Origin: Brachionus plicatilis
Taxonomy: Eukaryota; Rotifera; Eurotatoria; Ploima; Brachionidae
Direction of reading: 5' to 3'
NCBI GenBank assembly: GCA_010279815.1
Contig: QEOQ01000506.1
Location: 188,063-252,062 of the forward strand
DNA: 64,000 nucleotides
Positions within the stretch are counted from its first letter, which is position 1. Every line of letters begins with the position of its first letter. Under the pieces are notes generated by a model. That model was given only the letters and a program-made list of their open reading frames with translations. It did not search any database and was not told the origin of the DNA. The position numbers were made by a program, and so were the translations under genes. Positions 44,052 to 53,980 of the stretch are shown here, piece after piece.

Positions 44052-45251
44052 TCAAAGGACCTCTTGGACTTGTTCAAACAGGAAAGAAAATTTAGTGATA
44101 TTGACAATTAAATTCTGATCTCGCCAGAAATAGCGACAATATTTGTGTCTAATACAGTCGCGAGCAGAAATATTAAAAAATTGTGCCGATGAATGTAGAC
44201 TGGACTCGGCTTGAGTAATTAATCTGAAATAATGTTGACCAGTTTGAATAGCAGGCTTTTCGTACAGATCACTCTTGTAATGTGGTGGTGATATCTCCAC
44301 AACAACAGAATTTTTTGGCATAAATATCAGATTGGTCAAAGCAGCTCCATGAACAGCTATAAAAAGCTTTGCCTTGGACATTATTTTAATCTGCTCTGAA
44401 ATACTCTTCTCTTCAAAATACATCACATCCAAAATGCTTGCATCTATTTTTGTTTTCAAAAAATCTTCCACTTCCTTTTGATTTAGAATTTTCCGTGTGT
44501 ACTTTCTTTTCAGGAATACAACTCGACTACGAGTGTTCTTAAGCTTAAAAAGACTTTTAACCTTTAATCTAAACAAATCGGCTTCTTTTCGACCTGTAAA
44601 AAAATAAAAACTTGCGCCAGGCACAAATAAATACTCAAAGCAATCTAAACTATGGTCATTTTGATTTTTTTTTAACTTAAAGTGAACATTTTTTAGACCA
44701 AGACCCGTGGAAATATTTAAAAAGTTTTTTTGCCATTCTGTTACATTGTTAAACTTTCGATTAAGTAAAAAAATGGATTTAATCTTTGGGCAGTAGGGTC
44801 TTTGGTGAAAATTTTCATAAATAAACAAAGGCGTTATTTTGATTGCCCAGTGGTAGATGTTATGATCGTCATAGTGGAATTGTACGACTGAGTTGCAGTC
44901 TTGATGTTTTTTAGACTGCTTCCAAGCAGAGCTTCTCTCAAAGTTAGCTCGGATAAGAGAATTTGAAGGAAGAGCAAAACTGGTTTGGTTTTCTTTTGAT
45001 ATTTGTAAAAATTGGTTCTTTTTCTTTTGGTCATTGAGATCATGATTGTTCAAAAGGAAGACAAGTTGTTGGTTTCTTAGGCACACATTTTCAAAAAGAC
45101 AAAAACTGGTCGAGTCTGCAAAATTCCAACAGTCCACTATTCTTGACTCTTTTTCAAAACTACTTGGAATAGTACTGTACTGGGTTTGTAGGTATAAAAA
45201 TAGAGCTATGGTAAAAAATGTTAATAAAGCTAAAATAAAAATTTTTATCAT
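44052..45251 (-). CDS. GT61-like glycosyltransferase, type II membrane protein
   Basis: 399 residues, no introns. A membrane anchor at residues 3-22 (IKIFILALLTFFTIALFLYL) puts the catalytic part in the Golgi/ER lumen. It contains HNIYHWAIK (about 128-137), a basic strand RVVFLKRKYTRKILNQKEVE, then SISEQIKIMSKAKLFIAVHG and AALTNLIFMP with H301, followed by SVVVEISP: the 'M..A.....HGA.LTN..FMP....VEI' pattern of GT61/DUF563 enzymes (EOGT, POMGNT2, xylosyltransferases). The Cys-rich end (RDCIRHKYCRYFWRDQN) also fits. N-glycosylation sites (NQT, NVT, NIS, NIT) occur. Donor and acceptor cannot be told. Intronless state beside intron-rich genes suggests a retrocopy or a naturally single-exon lineage. 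A possible AATAAA on the minus strand is at 43923-43928. Confidence 0.85.
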   Translation of the reverse strand: MIKIFILALLTFFTIALFLYLQTQYSTIPSSFEKESRIVDCWNFADSTSFCLFENVCLRNQQLVFLLNNHDLNDQKKKNQFLQISKENQTSFALPSNSLIRANFERSSAWKQSKKHQDCNSVVQFHYDDHNIYHWAIKITPLFIYENFHQRPYCPKIKSIFLLNRKFNNVTEWQKNFLNISTGLGLKNVHFKLKKNQNDHSLDCFEYLFVPGASFYFFTGRKEADLFRLKVKSLFKLKNTRSRVVFLKRKYTRKILNQKEVEDFLKTKIDASILDVMYFEEKSISEQIKIMSKAKLFIAVHGAALTNLIFMPKNSVVVEISPPHYKSDLYEKPAIQTGQHYFRLITQAESSLHSSAQFFNISARDCIRHKYCRYFWRDQNLIVNITKFSFLFEQVQEVL

Positions 45252-45899
45252 TTTAAAATTTTCATTTTATTTTTTTTTGTAACAAATATTTATATTATAA
45301 AGACAGTTTTTGAATTTATTTTTGGTAGATTTTAGGAAAATTTGTAGGTAAATTATCGGCGAAAGAAATTCTTTCAATTGAGCAAAAAGAAAATAACAAG
45401 CGTGACAACAAGCATAGATAATCTAGTTATTTTATTTATTTGTATTGTTTTCCCTAATAGTTAGCCTATTGTAAAATTGGATTTAGAGACATTTTTTTAA
45501 AAAAATTGAAATGATTTTGCCAAGTTTGAGGAATTTTTGAATTATCTTGTTATTTATTTGTTTTATTTATTTGTGCCGAGCTAAAGCTCCTTCAGATAAA
45601 AAATAAATAAAAACAAAATCAAGACAAAATAAAATAAAAATGAAAAAATTTAAAAAAGTCAAAATATAATAAAAAGACAATTAGAATTGATAAATGTAAG
45701 AGGTTACATATGCAAAGTGTTTTTTTTTTTCATTGTATCTTTCATGTGAACATTGTGGATACACTCATTTATTTAAAGACATAAAAATAAAAAAAAATAA
45801 TTTTAAATAAATCTAAATGTTTTAATTTATAAATTTAAATAAATTTAATATAATAAAAAAGAAGAAAGAAAAGGAGAGAGTAAGGTGATTTCGTTTTAT

Positions 45900-48640
45900 T
45901 TTAAGTTATTTTGTATTTTACATATTTGAGAAAATTAAAGATGTAATCTTTGTCAAATTTGGGAAAAATTTTAATAAACTCAATATTGTTAAGATTTACA
46001 AAATTAATTTTTCTTTGTCTAAATAGAGATAAATTTAAATCTAGATCATTCTTTGTAAAAGAGTTGATAAATTTAGAAAAAAAGAAGAGAAAATGTTAAC
46101 TCACCAAAAGAATTGAACCCTAGACTCTTTGGAGTATAAAGTTTGTTGGTGTTTCTTAAATTTTATGGTTTGTTCAGAGATTTGTTCACAATAAGTTGAG
46201 TTTTAAGTGGAAGAGGCGATTCTGGATTCTTTAAAATCATAAAAGAAAAACAGAAAAGCTAAATGATAAGCCTAAGTTGAAATCCGTAAAGACCTAGAAT
46301 TTCAAGATTATTATTAATTGTATTGAAATCATTTGAATAATTAACTAGTGCTTTGAATTGAATCAATTAGAAAAGTGAAATATAATATGAATTGGATAGA
46401 GATTGAATAAGTGGTTTGAAGAAAAAGATGGCAAGTGATGAACAATAATCAAAATGGGGCAAGATTAACGTTTTAAAAAATTGTATTTTGACTGTCTTTG
46501 AAAGAAAGAATAATTACTTTTTTGAGTTTAGCTTTTTATTAATAGTAGTTTTTAGATTGCTAACGTGACTATTAAAATTTAATTTATTATCTTTTATAAT
46601 ACCCAAAAGCTTGAATTGAGGTACAACCTCAATTTTAAATGATTTAAAAGAAAATGATGCTGGAATTTCAAGGTTTTTTTTGTTATGGATAATCATTATT
46701 TTAGTTTTATCCCAGTTAATATCAAGACGATTTAATGAGCCCCATTTGTACAGTGGTTCTAAACAATTTTAGAAGTAGCCTATTAGATCCTTTAAATTTG
46801 AACCACAGAAATTGATAGTGGTATCATCAGCAAAAATTTTACAGTTAGTTTATGTTCTGATTTTAAAGTAAAAAGCTAGGTCGTTTATGAAAATTAATCA
46901 GAAATAAGGATCAACACAATGCCCTGTGGAACTCCAGGGTCTCAGAATTCAGAAAGAGTGCCACCGTAGGTACCGCTTGTTTTCTTCCAAAGAAATAATC
47001 TTTGATAAGATCAAGAGCATTTCACTAAACCCAATTCTCTTTTATTTGCAAAGTAAGTAATTTGGATCTACCAAGTCGAAAGCCTTGCAGAAGTCAAAAA
47101 CATGAGAAGTTTAATAAATCTTTTGTTTCGTGCTGTGTTAATTTCTGAATAAGTTCATGTAAGGCTTTTCACAGGAGTGTTCTTCGCGGAATCCATACTG
47201 GCATGGAAATAGAATTTTATTTGTGTTCAAGAGATACTTGTGATGCTATAATCTCTTCAGGAATTTTTAATATTAGATGGAGAACGGAAATTCCTTTGTA
47301 GTTGTTGATGATTTCGATTAGAACTTTTTATTTGTAGATAGCTTTAACAATTGCGAATTTCCACTCATCAAGCACTCTCTAATAAATGATACAATCATTG
47401 ATGAGATCAGTTAACACTGAACCAAGAATTATTACTGAATCTTTAAAAATTTTGGCCGAAATAGCTGAGATTCCAGGACAATTGTAAGAGTTCAAATTAC
47501 TAATCAATTAAACAAAAGAATCGACCGATAATTTCTGGAAATCAAAAGTTTTTTCTTTTAATTTACTAAAGGGACATATGTTAGAAAGTTCATTAAAAGT
47601 TTCATTTATGGAAGTTATACAGGTCTTTGGATCAAATACTGAATCTGATTTTATATCGGTGAAAAATGATTCAATAGTTAGCTAATTTCTGAGGCCTCAA
47701 TGTGGAGTTATTACCCTTGATAATGAATTTCGGAATGATACTGTTTTACTTTTCAGAATTTAATTTTATAGTTGAAATATAGAATTCATAAAATTTTTTA
47801 TAATTTTGAAAATCATCGAATTTTTTATCCTTGAAATAAAAGATTAATTTTTGTCCTGTCAAAGTTTTTATTCGTTTTTTTGTTTCTTCTTGTGTAAAAA
47901 ATAGTAAGAGCGATCTTGAGTGTTTATCCACGACTTCTAAAAACCATCCAGTATTTTAGAAAGAGATTTAATATCATTTTCTAACCATGGGTAATAGAAT
48001 TTTTAATATTTATTTTGACTTTTTTATTCAGTGCAATTGAATCTTTTATACTTTAATTGAAGTTCTTTAGGGACTTCCATTTATCATACGGTAGATCAAG
48101 TCAAAATAATTAATGAAAAGATGAAGATTTGAAGTTAGGGTGAGATATTTTCTCTTAGATTTTAGAAAGATCATTCTCTGAAAGATTTCTAACAGATCTG
48201 TAAACGGAGGCACTTTTAATTGAGAAATTTCTAGAGAAATAACTAACAATCTATGAACGCTTAAAGAATTATCTAGGATGAAGTCGATTTTTTAAGATTT
48301 TGGTTATGCAATACGAAATCTGTTTGTGAAACACTTTTTATGAATTTATTTTCTTTCTGAAAAAATTTAGTTGTGACTCTAGTTGGACCTAAAACGAAAT
48401 TTTTTAGTCCATAACTTGAAAGGAAACATTTTAAGATTTCATTTTTTTTTTAAAGAATCTATTTTAAAATCTCCAATAAAAAAAAGGGGATCTTCGATGC
48501 TTATGATTAAGAGGAAATTTCCAAGTTTATCTATATAGTGACTTTCATTAATATATCTGTTTGGGGCTTTATAGCATGAGAGAAAATTAAATTTTTTAAA
48601 TAAATTTTGAGATAAATACTTTAAATTAATGGTTAGATTT
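45900..48640 (-). pseudogene. LINE ORF2 fossil: endonuclease remnant and reverse transcriptase
   Basis: Endonuclease: SCYKAPNRYINESHYIDKL and PLFFIGDFKID (about 48590-48460), the 'YR.P...GDFN' block. RT: CQYGFREEHSCEKP (47168-47210), DFCKAFDLVDPNYLL (about 47060-47105), GVPQGIVL (about 46920-46945), FADDTTI with the catalytic Asp pair at 46823-46834, NWDKTKIMIIHNKK then FKLLGIIKDNKLNFNSHVSN (46514-46720), ILPHFDYCSSLAIFF (about 46450-46490). Several stops separate these motifs, so it is dead. Confidence 0.85.
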
Positions 48641-48659
48641 TTGTTTTCTTAAAATGTGT

Positions 48660-49255
48660 TCGAATCGAACATTGAACATAAATATTAATACTACAGTCAA
48701 AAGAGTTTGTAAGAATTGGAAAAGAAACATTTCATAACAAGAGTAACACTAGTTATTTATGTTCAGGTAAAGATACCTAAGCATTAATGATAAAAATTCG
48801 TTGACCTCCTGATAATAAGTGTTGCTGTTTGTACCAAGAGAGTCTTGAAAGATTAATGTTGATTTTGAGAAATCATAAATTATTATTCGCCAGTGATTCA
48901 TAAAACAATTTAGAATTTTAAAAGATAATATATGCTTACTTTATTGAGCATTAACTTATAAAGAGAAAAGAGATGATTAGAATGAGAAAAAGTGTTTTTC
49001 AGAAGTAGAAAAAGAAATAATAAGGTTAAAATAAAAATCTATTATTTTGTCGTTTAATCATTTTGTTTTGACAAGCGATGATAAATCATCGAACGTTAGA
49101 TTTGTATTGAATCCTTTTACTCCTAAATTAAAGTCATGTTCCCAATTTGCCTTTTGTTCCAAAATATAATTTTGATCAATCATACAATCAACGTAAACAT
49201 TCCGGTCTCCTAAGAATGTGTGCTCAGATGTATTGGTAGTGCTATGGTTGACCAT
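48660..49255 (-). pseudogene. Ulp1/C48-like cysteine peptidase fossil within the LINE
   Basis: On the minus strand LTFDDLSSLVKTK is followed by a TGA (49058-49060) and then LNDKIIDFYFNLI: the Ulp1 signature has WLND at this point, so a Trp codon seems to have become a stop. Further on NHWRIIIYDFSKSTLIFQDS (His codon 48893-48895; DSLG follows) matches the Ulp1 His/Asp region, and TNSFDCSINIYVQC (Cys codon 48693-48695) matches the Q-N-x-x-D-C-G catalytic Cys region. At least one frameshift separates His and Cys. Order and spacing of H-D-C fit a C48 peptidase; the resemblance rests on motif reading alone. Confidence 0.55.
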
Positions 49256-49289
49256 TGCGCCTTCCGCACTGGTAGTTATTGAGTCTATT

Positions 49290-50110
49290 GTTAAGTACTG
49301 GTTAACTCCAGCTTTAGTAGCACCGGGTGGACAGAGTTAAGGTAAGTTTGTCAAAAACATGTTTCATGTTGCTATGGTTCCTCCGGAATGACTAGAGTCA
49401 ACTATGTCAGTCAAAGCCAAATTGACCGTTTGATTTGGTTTCTCCAGGTCGAATATATACAGCTGAGTCGGTCATAGTTAAGTTTGATAAAGCCTTGTTA
49501 AATGCTACTTTGGTTGTACTGGAGCTGTTTTGATCTACTGATTACGTCAGGTCCTGTTCGATCACAGCTACAGCCGCACTGATACGTCTTGAGCCGGTAG
49601 ATACTGTCAGGTTCTGGTTGACTGTAGCTTCAGTCATTCGTGGACGACTGGAATCGGCTGAATTAGTCATGGCCTTGTTAACTGATGCTTTGGTTATTCT
49701 GGGTCGACTAGAAGGCTGAGTCGGTCATGGCGTTATTGACAGCTGCTTCGGTCGTTTCGGTACGACTGGAGTCGGCTGAATTGGTCGAACCCTTGTTGAC
49801 TGCTGCTTTGATTGTACTGTGGTTGTTATGATAAACTGGTTTGGTCAGGTCTTGTTCGATCACAACGTCAGCCTCATAGTACTTCTTGACTCTGTTGTTA
49901 CAGTTAGGTTCTGGTTGACTGTAGCTTCGGTCGCTCTGAGATGACCTTAGTCGGCTGAGTTGGTCAAATCCTTGATGACTGCATCTTTGGGCCCTCTGAG
50001 TCGACTGGATTCGACTAATTTGGTTAAGGTTTTGTTTACCGCTTCTTGTGTTGCTTCGGGGCGACTAGATTTGGCTGAGTAAGTCAAAGCCTTGTTGACT
50101 GTTTTCTTAG
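49290..50110 (-). repeat. Degenerate 60-bp tandem repeat encoding a 20-residue unit
   Basis: Units such as TTGACTG(T/C)(A/T)GCTTC...GGACGACTGGAATCGGCTGA repeat with starts near 49617, 49677, 49736 and 49796; further diverged units fill the block. On the minus strand they read KAMTNSADSSRPRMTEATVN with variants (TNSADSSR.ETTEAAVN). The period is a multiple of three, and the variation keeps the Asn/Ser/Thr-rich sense, so it was once coding. Less AT-rich than the flanks. Confidence 0.75.
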
Positions 50111-50700
50111 TTTACTTTTGGGCTGTTTTGATCAACTGATTTATTAGGATAGAATGAGACGATGATCTCTCTTGTTTGCTGTTTTTCTTGTTGCAATAAC
50201 TGGACAACGTCTGACAAGACCAGCATTAATCCACCATTTCTTATTACCGAAAATCTCTTTTTGCCGTCCTGGCATGTTTTGAACCTTAAGTTTACGGCCA
50301 TTTAAAGTATTTGACTTCAGCAATTCAGTATTTTTGAAATCGCGTTCTTGACGAAACTTCCGATCTGCTACTCTCTGACTTGGCGTTAGGTCTTAATTAA
50401 AATACACATCTTTTAATTCAGGGTATTTACCAACCTTTTTATTTTCACAGTATTTCGATTTTTGCATCAATTGATTCCATCTCAATCATAACAAGAATTG
50501 GATGGTTTCTCACATCACATCCAAATCAGCTTACTATTTTGCTGATTCGCTTCGTTATCTTAACCTTTTAATGCTCATTTGTGTTTCCAATTTCTTTGCG
50601 AAATCGGCTTCTCCATTAGTAACAGTAATGAAAGATGCCGGAATAGCTAGTTATACATTTTTAGCATGTTCTTCTTGAAATATGTTGAATAGTAAGATTA
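50100..50700 (-). pseudogene. LINE ORF1 C-terminal fossil
   Basis: Minus-strand frames read MESIDAKIEIL, then VGKYPELKDVYFN, DLTPSQRVADRKFRQERDF and a basic tail KWWINAGLVR. 'DLTP.QR...R..R.E...' is the pattern that ends the RRM-like ORF1 of many invertebrate LINEs. It is broken by at least a stop and an indel; the open segment 50107-50301 starts MAVNLRFKTCQDGKKRFSV. Confidence 0.55.
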
Positions 50701-50720
50701 TAAATGTTCAAAAATTATTA

Positions 50721-51414
50721 TTCAACATTAGATGTCGGCTGATATTACATTTTATTATGCAAAATTACATTTTATTCTGGAAAGTCAATAAACTTAAGTT
50801 TAGCTTTTACTTTAGATTACAAAATAAATAATTGTTATTTTTTTATTTGATCATCATGTATTCTACTGAGTATATTTTTTATAAATAAATATTTAAACAA
50901 AAAAAAAGTTTTATATTTATTTATTAGATTAACTGGCAACCAATATACTTTTGTCTTCCTTACCCTTGTCTTTAACGGACGGGTAGTGCTCTGTATCACT
51001 AAAATTATAATTGATGCATTTAGGGCCTCAAGTTTAAGTTTGATTTATCTGTGCCATTGATACCTCAGTAGAGGTCCTCGCGTACAATTACATTTATTAC
51101 AAAAGGTGACAGCACTGCTTGTCATGTCTCAGACGGAAAATCAAACTGAGTTAAATACTCAGGATAATTTCACCTTCTAGCGACTGAATAAACTTCAATA
51201 AATATATTTAATTGTTTAAAAAAGTCAGATAAAACTTTCAATCAAAAGTCTCTCACAAATTTTAAAACCAAATATCCGGAATACTATGAGACCATTGCTT
51301 AGGTCTGTTATAAGGAAACATTTTAACCTGTTGATTGGATTTCGTGTGTCATAGAATAAGCTAAAAAGATATTGGACGAAAATTTTATAAGCTAAGGAAA
51401 TAGTGAAATAAAAT
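50721..51414. other. Spacer between LINE fossil and LINE fragment
   Basis: No gene or clear repeat. Mixed composition with fragments like ATCTGTGCCATTGATACCTC near 51050. Confidence 0.35.
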
Positions 51415-51768
51415 TAGAATTAAAAGCTAATATTAAAATAGTTACTTACAGAAATATCCTCAGATTTGAAATTTGAAGAAGAACCAGTTAAGAATCTTTA
51501 AGATGAGTTTAAGCTAGATGAAGAAAAAATTGATGATGCGTAAGAACCAGAGGTAATTGATACAAATTTTATTGATATTTTGAAGGCTAATCCTTTATTT
51601 AAAAATAAAGATGACAGGTCAGATATAAACAATTATCGGGGGATATCAATCAAAAGCAAAATTATTTGAAAAACTTTTGGCAAAACAGATATCTTATTAT
51701 TTTGAATAGAATAAGATTTTTTTTAAAGGACAACATGGTTTTAGAAACGGGCATTCTTGTCAATGAGT
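51415..51768 (+). repeat. Chimeric retroelement fragment: dispersed repeat joined to LINE RT start
   Basis: 51415-51590 copies 42755-42940. From 51590 it reads NPLFKNKDDRSDINNYRGIS and GQHGFRNGHSC (51730-51765), the opening blocks of a LINE reverse transcriptase on the plus strand. It is cut at 51775 by the small LTR element. Confidence 0.65.
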
Positions 51769-52079
51769 ATAATAGTGTAAAGTCTCGGTTTTGGACTTTA
51801 GGGATTTAAGCCGAGGAATAAACAAAACAATTTAATTTAGTAAATAGTTTATTAAATGGAATCCGAAATTATAACAAAAGAGGTGGTGGTTTATATAGTA
51901 GCTAGAACATGTGCTTCAGCTGCAGTTAATTCAAGATTAAAAAATAAGTAGAAGCACGTCAAGACTTGGATCTTAACATACCTTCCCCTTAATAATTAAG
52001 AGGCAATTAGCCTCTGAAGCAATGATTGAACAACTATTTAACCATGGAATAAAAAAAAGGTAACTAATGTATAGACATT

Positions 52080-52604
52080 TTAAAGGGCATTCTGGATAAT
52101 TATATCCTCCTTTACTTTAAGATTCTTCTGAATAAACTCTCCATAATATANNNNNNNNNNNNNNNNNNNNNNNNNNNNNNNNNNNNNNNNNNATTTTGTG
52201 TGGAAAAATTGTATTTTATCATGGAGCTTGATTGAGTTTCTCTTAAAACGCTTCTGCTGAGAAAATCTTGTTGGAGTGTATGTTGGTCTGTTTTTATTTA
52301 ACGACGGGTACTTGGCTTGTATTCCTTTAGATAATATGTAAGACCGGACGTTTTTCATTGAACAAGCGTATTGCGACCATTTGCAAAAAACGCAAACCAT
52401 TAATGGCACTACTAATTTGATACCGATGACCGCAGTCATTCCTTTCATTTGCATGTACTCATCAAGTGATTTTTTGCCAGAGTTATACTCCGTTTTTGAT
52501 TTCTGAGTATTTTGGGATGTCTGTTTTGGGAACTCTTTTTTCAACATCCCCATCTGTTGAGAGAAACTACTCACCATGTATGCAGCTATATTTAGGACTG
52601 GCAT
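52080..52604 (-). CDS. Open frame inside the small LTR element, unknown product
   Basis: 174 codons including 15 unknown residues over the N gap. It has one hydrophobic segment (about 55-75, MTAVIGIKLVVPLMVCVFC) and a basic second half (RPTYTPTRFSQQKRFKRNS). Upstream minus-strand frames hold another hydrophobic stretch (LNQSVLLFISIVVLVFILKG, about 52700-52760) interrupted from this frame by a stop. I do not recognise the family; no RT or integrase motif is present. Confidence 0.35.
   Translation of the reverse strand: MPVLNIAAYMVSSFSQQMGMLKKEFPKQTSQNTQKSKTEYNSGKKSLDEYMQMKGMTAVIGIKLVVPLMVCVFCKWSQYACSMKNVRSYILSKGIQAKYPSLNKNRPTYTPTRFSQQKRFKRNSIKLHDKIQFFHTKXXXXXXXXXXXXXXXYYGEFIQKNLKVKEDIIIQNAL
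52151..52192. other. Assembly gap (42 N)
   Basis: Run of N inside the small LTR element. Confidence 0.99.
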
Positions 52605-53236
52605 TGCATGTTGTGTTTTGGATTTGTTAAACCAACTAATTGGCGAATTGATAAAAGTCCACGTGTTTCTTAATTACGAACCATTAAACCACTTGATCCC
52701 TTTTAGTATGAAGACTAAAACCACTATCGAAATAAAGAGTAAAACCGATTGGTTTAATTTCCAGTACTGTAAGAATTGGTACTCTACCTTCTCAGCCAAA
52801 ATGGACAAAATACTCTGATATGTTTAATCTTTAGCATGTGGCATTGGGTTCTTTGGGGTTTGTATTGGTTCGGATCTAAAAATGTATTGGATTAAATTCG
52901 ATATTCTTTGCGTCAGCATTTTTTCGAATTTCACTCTCATAAAGGATTATATATTTTCCTCGTGTCGCAACACGTGTTATCGTTCTCTTCAATGGATCCT
53001 ACTAAAATATATAGCAGAATCCTCCCACTGGGCACCAAATGTAAAGTCTCAGTTTTGGACTTTAGGGATTAAAGCCAAGAAATAAAACAAAACAATTTAG
53101 TTAATAGTTTATTAAATGGAATCCGAAATTATAACAAGTAGTTAGTGGTATATATAGTAGTTAGAAAATGTGCTTCAGCTGCAGTTAATTCAAGATTAAA
53201 TCATAAGTAAGACATGTCAAGACTTGGGTCTTAACA

Positions 53237-53470
53237 CTTGCTTGCCGTAGCTTATTATTTTTATTTGAATTTTACAATACTTATCTATATATGATATGTT
53301 GTATTTTAATTTTAATTATAGAGTTTTAAATAAGAATTTAGAACTAGAATCTCTTTTTTAATTTTTTTAATAGTACCACGCTATTAATTTGATGATAGCG
53401 GTGATCGAACCACGTCTTTTGGCCACTGCTCTTACTTGTGGGAATTAGCCAAATGATATCCTATTTTTTT
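53237..53470 (-). repeat. Repeat tail and tRNA-like SINE candidate
   Basis: 53237-53262 is the GCTTGCCGTAGCTTATTATT tail seen at 18183 and 18774. At 53390-53470 the minus strand reads ATTTGGCTAATTCCCACAAG (A-box-like) then GTGGTTCGATCACCGC (B-box-like GGTTCGA), which suggests a tRNA-derived SINE head. It is not a complete tRNA fold as far as I can see. Confidence 0.45.
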
Positions 53471-53704
53471 GGTTCTATCGGATTGTTTATGGTTGCTTTT
53501 AGATTTCAAAAAAATCTGCGAGGCAGGAATGAAGATGCTAATGACAGAGAAATGAGTTTTAAACAATAAATATAACTTCATAATCGGCACATAAAAACAT
53601 GATTATAAAAATTGGCTCGAGGTTAAAAAAAATGGAAATATAATTTCATTATCAAAATGGGCGCTTAAAAGGAGTTTAGATGACGATAACATAATCTACG
53701 GTGA

Positions 53705-53980
53705 GTGAGAGGAAAAAAGATGGACTTTCTGCAGGATTTTGGGACTAATAATGAAATGATTGAGAGTCAACTAGGCCAGATAGAAGTGACAAATTTTTCG
53801 GAAGTTCATCCACTTCAAGCCATGTCTTTATTAGAAAAATTCTCACCTGAAAACGACCAGATAAATGAAATTTTTTTTAAATTTACCTCTCAGTCGGAGA
53901 GAAATTTAGCACTCTCTGTACCCAAGGCCATGTCTCTCTTTCCCTCTCCTCCATATTTATATATAGTATTTTTGTTTTAA
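53705..53980 (+). CDS. Hypothetical 91-codon frame
   Basis: Less AT-rich than its surroundings; acidic and soluble (DFLQDFGTNNEMIESQLGQ, then HPLQAMSLLEKFSPEN). No domain recognised. It may be a first exon (a possible donor ctctct-gtaccc lies near 53920) or a retroelement fragment. I could not extend it through a splice. Confidence 0.25.
   Translation: MRGKKMDFLQDFGTNNEMIESQLGQIEVTNFSEVHPLQAMSLLEKFSPENDQINEIFFKFTSQSERNLALSVPKAMSLFPSPPYLYIVFLF

Larger units (their letters stand above)
45555..50720 (-). mobile_element. Decayed LINE (CR1/jockey-like superfamily) with ORF1, minisatellite, Ulp1-like region, EN and RT
   Basis: Reading the minus strand, one element is laid out: ORF1 tail (about 50700-50100), a 60-bp tandem block (50110-49290), a Ulp1-like peptidase region (49255-48660), AP-endonuclease remnant (48640-48050), RT (47930-46420) and a 3' end with CTGAAGGAGCTTTAGCTCGG and an AATA-rich tail at 45600-45555. 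Many stops and frameshifts. That all parts belong to one insertion is inference from order, orientation and spacing. Confidence 0.7.
51776..53236 (-). mobile_element. Small LTR retroelement with about 200-bp LTRs, no pol
   Basis: Direct repeats 51776-51978 and 53040-53236 end in TG...CA. On the minus strand each LTR starts TGTTAAGA(T/C)CCAAGTCTTGA. A primer-binding-like TTTGGTGCCCAGTGGGAGG follows the LTR at 53039-53021, and a polypurine tract AAGGGGAAGG precedes the other at 51990-51979, so the element runs on the minus strand. The LTRs show a good number of differences. The interior is only about 1.06 kb including an N gap. I found no matching target duplication (AATAG versus CTTGC). Likely a non-autonomous or rearranged copy. 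Confidence 0.75.

Noticed and set aside
46080..46150. Possible tRNA gene (minus strand GGGTTCAATTC with a Cys/Trp-like arm)
   Set aside because: B-box-like string only; I could not build acceptor and D arms, and it sits in LINE 3' sequence.
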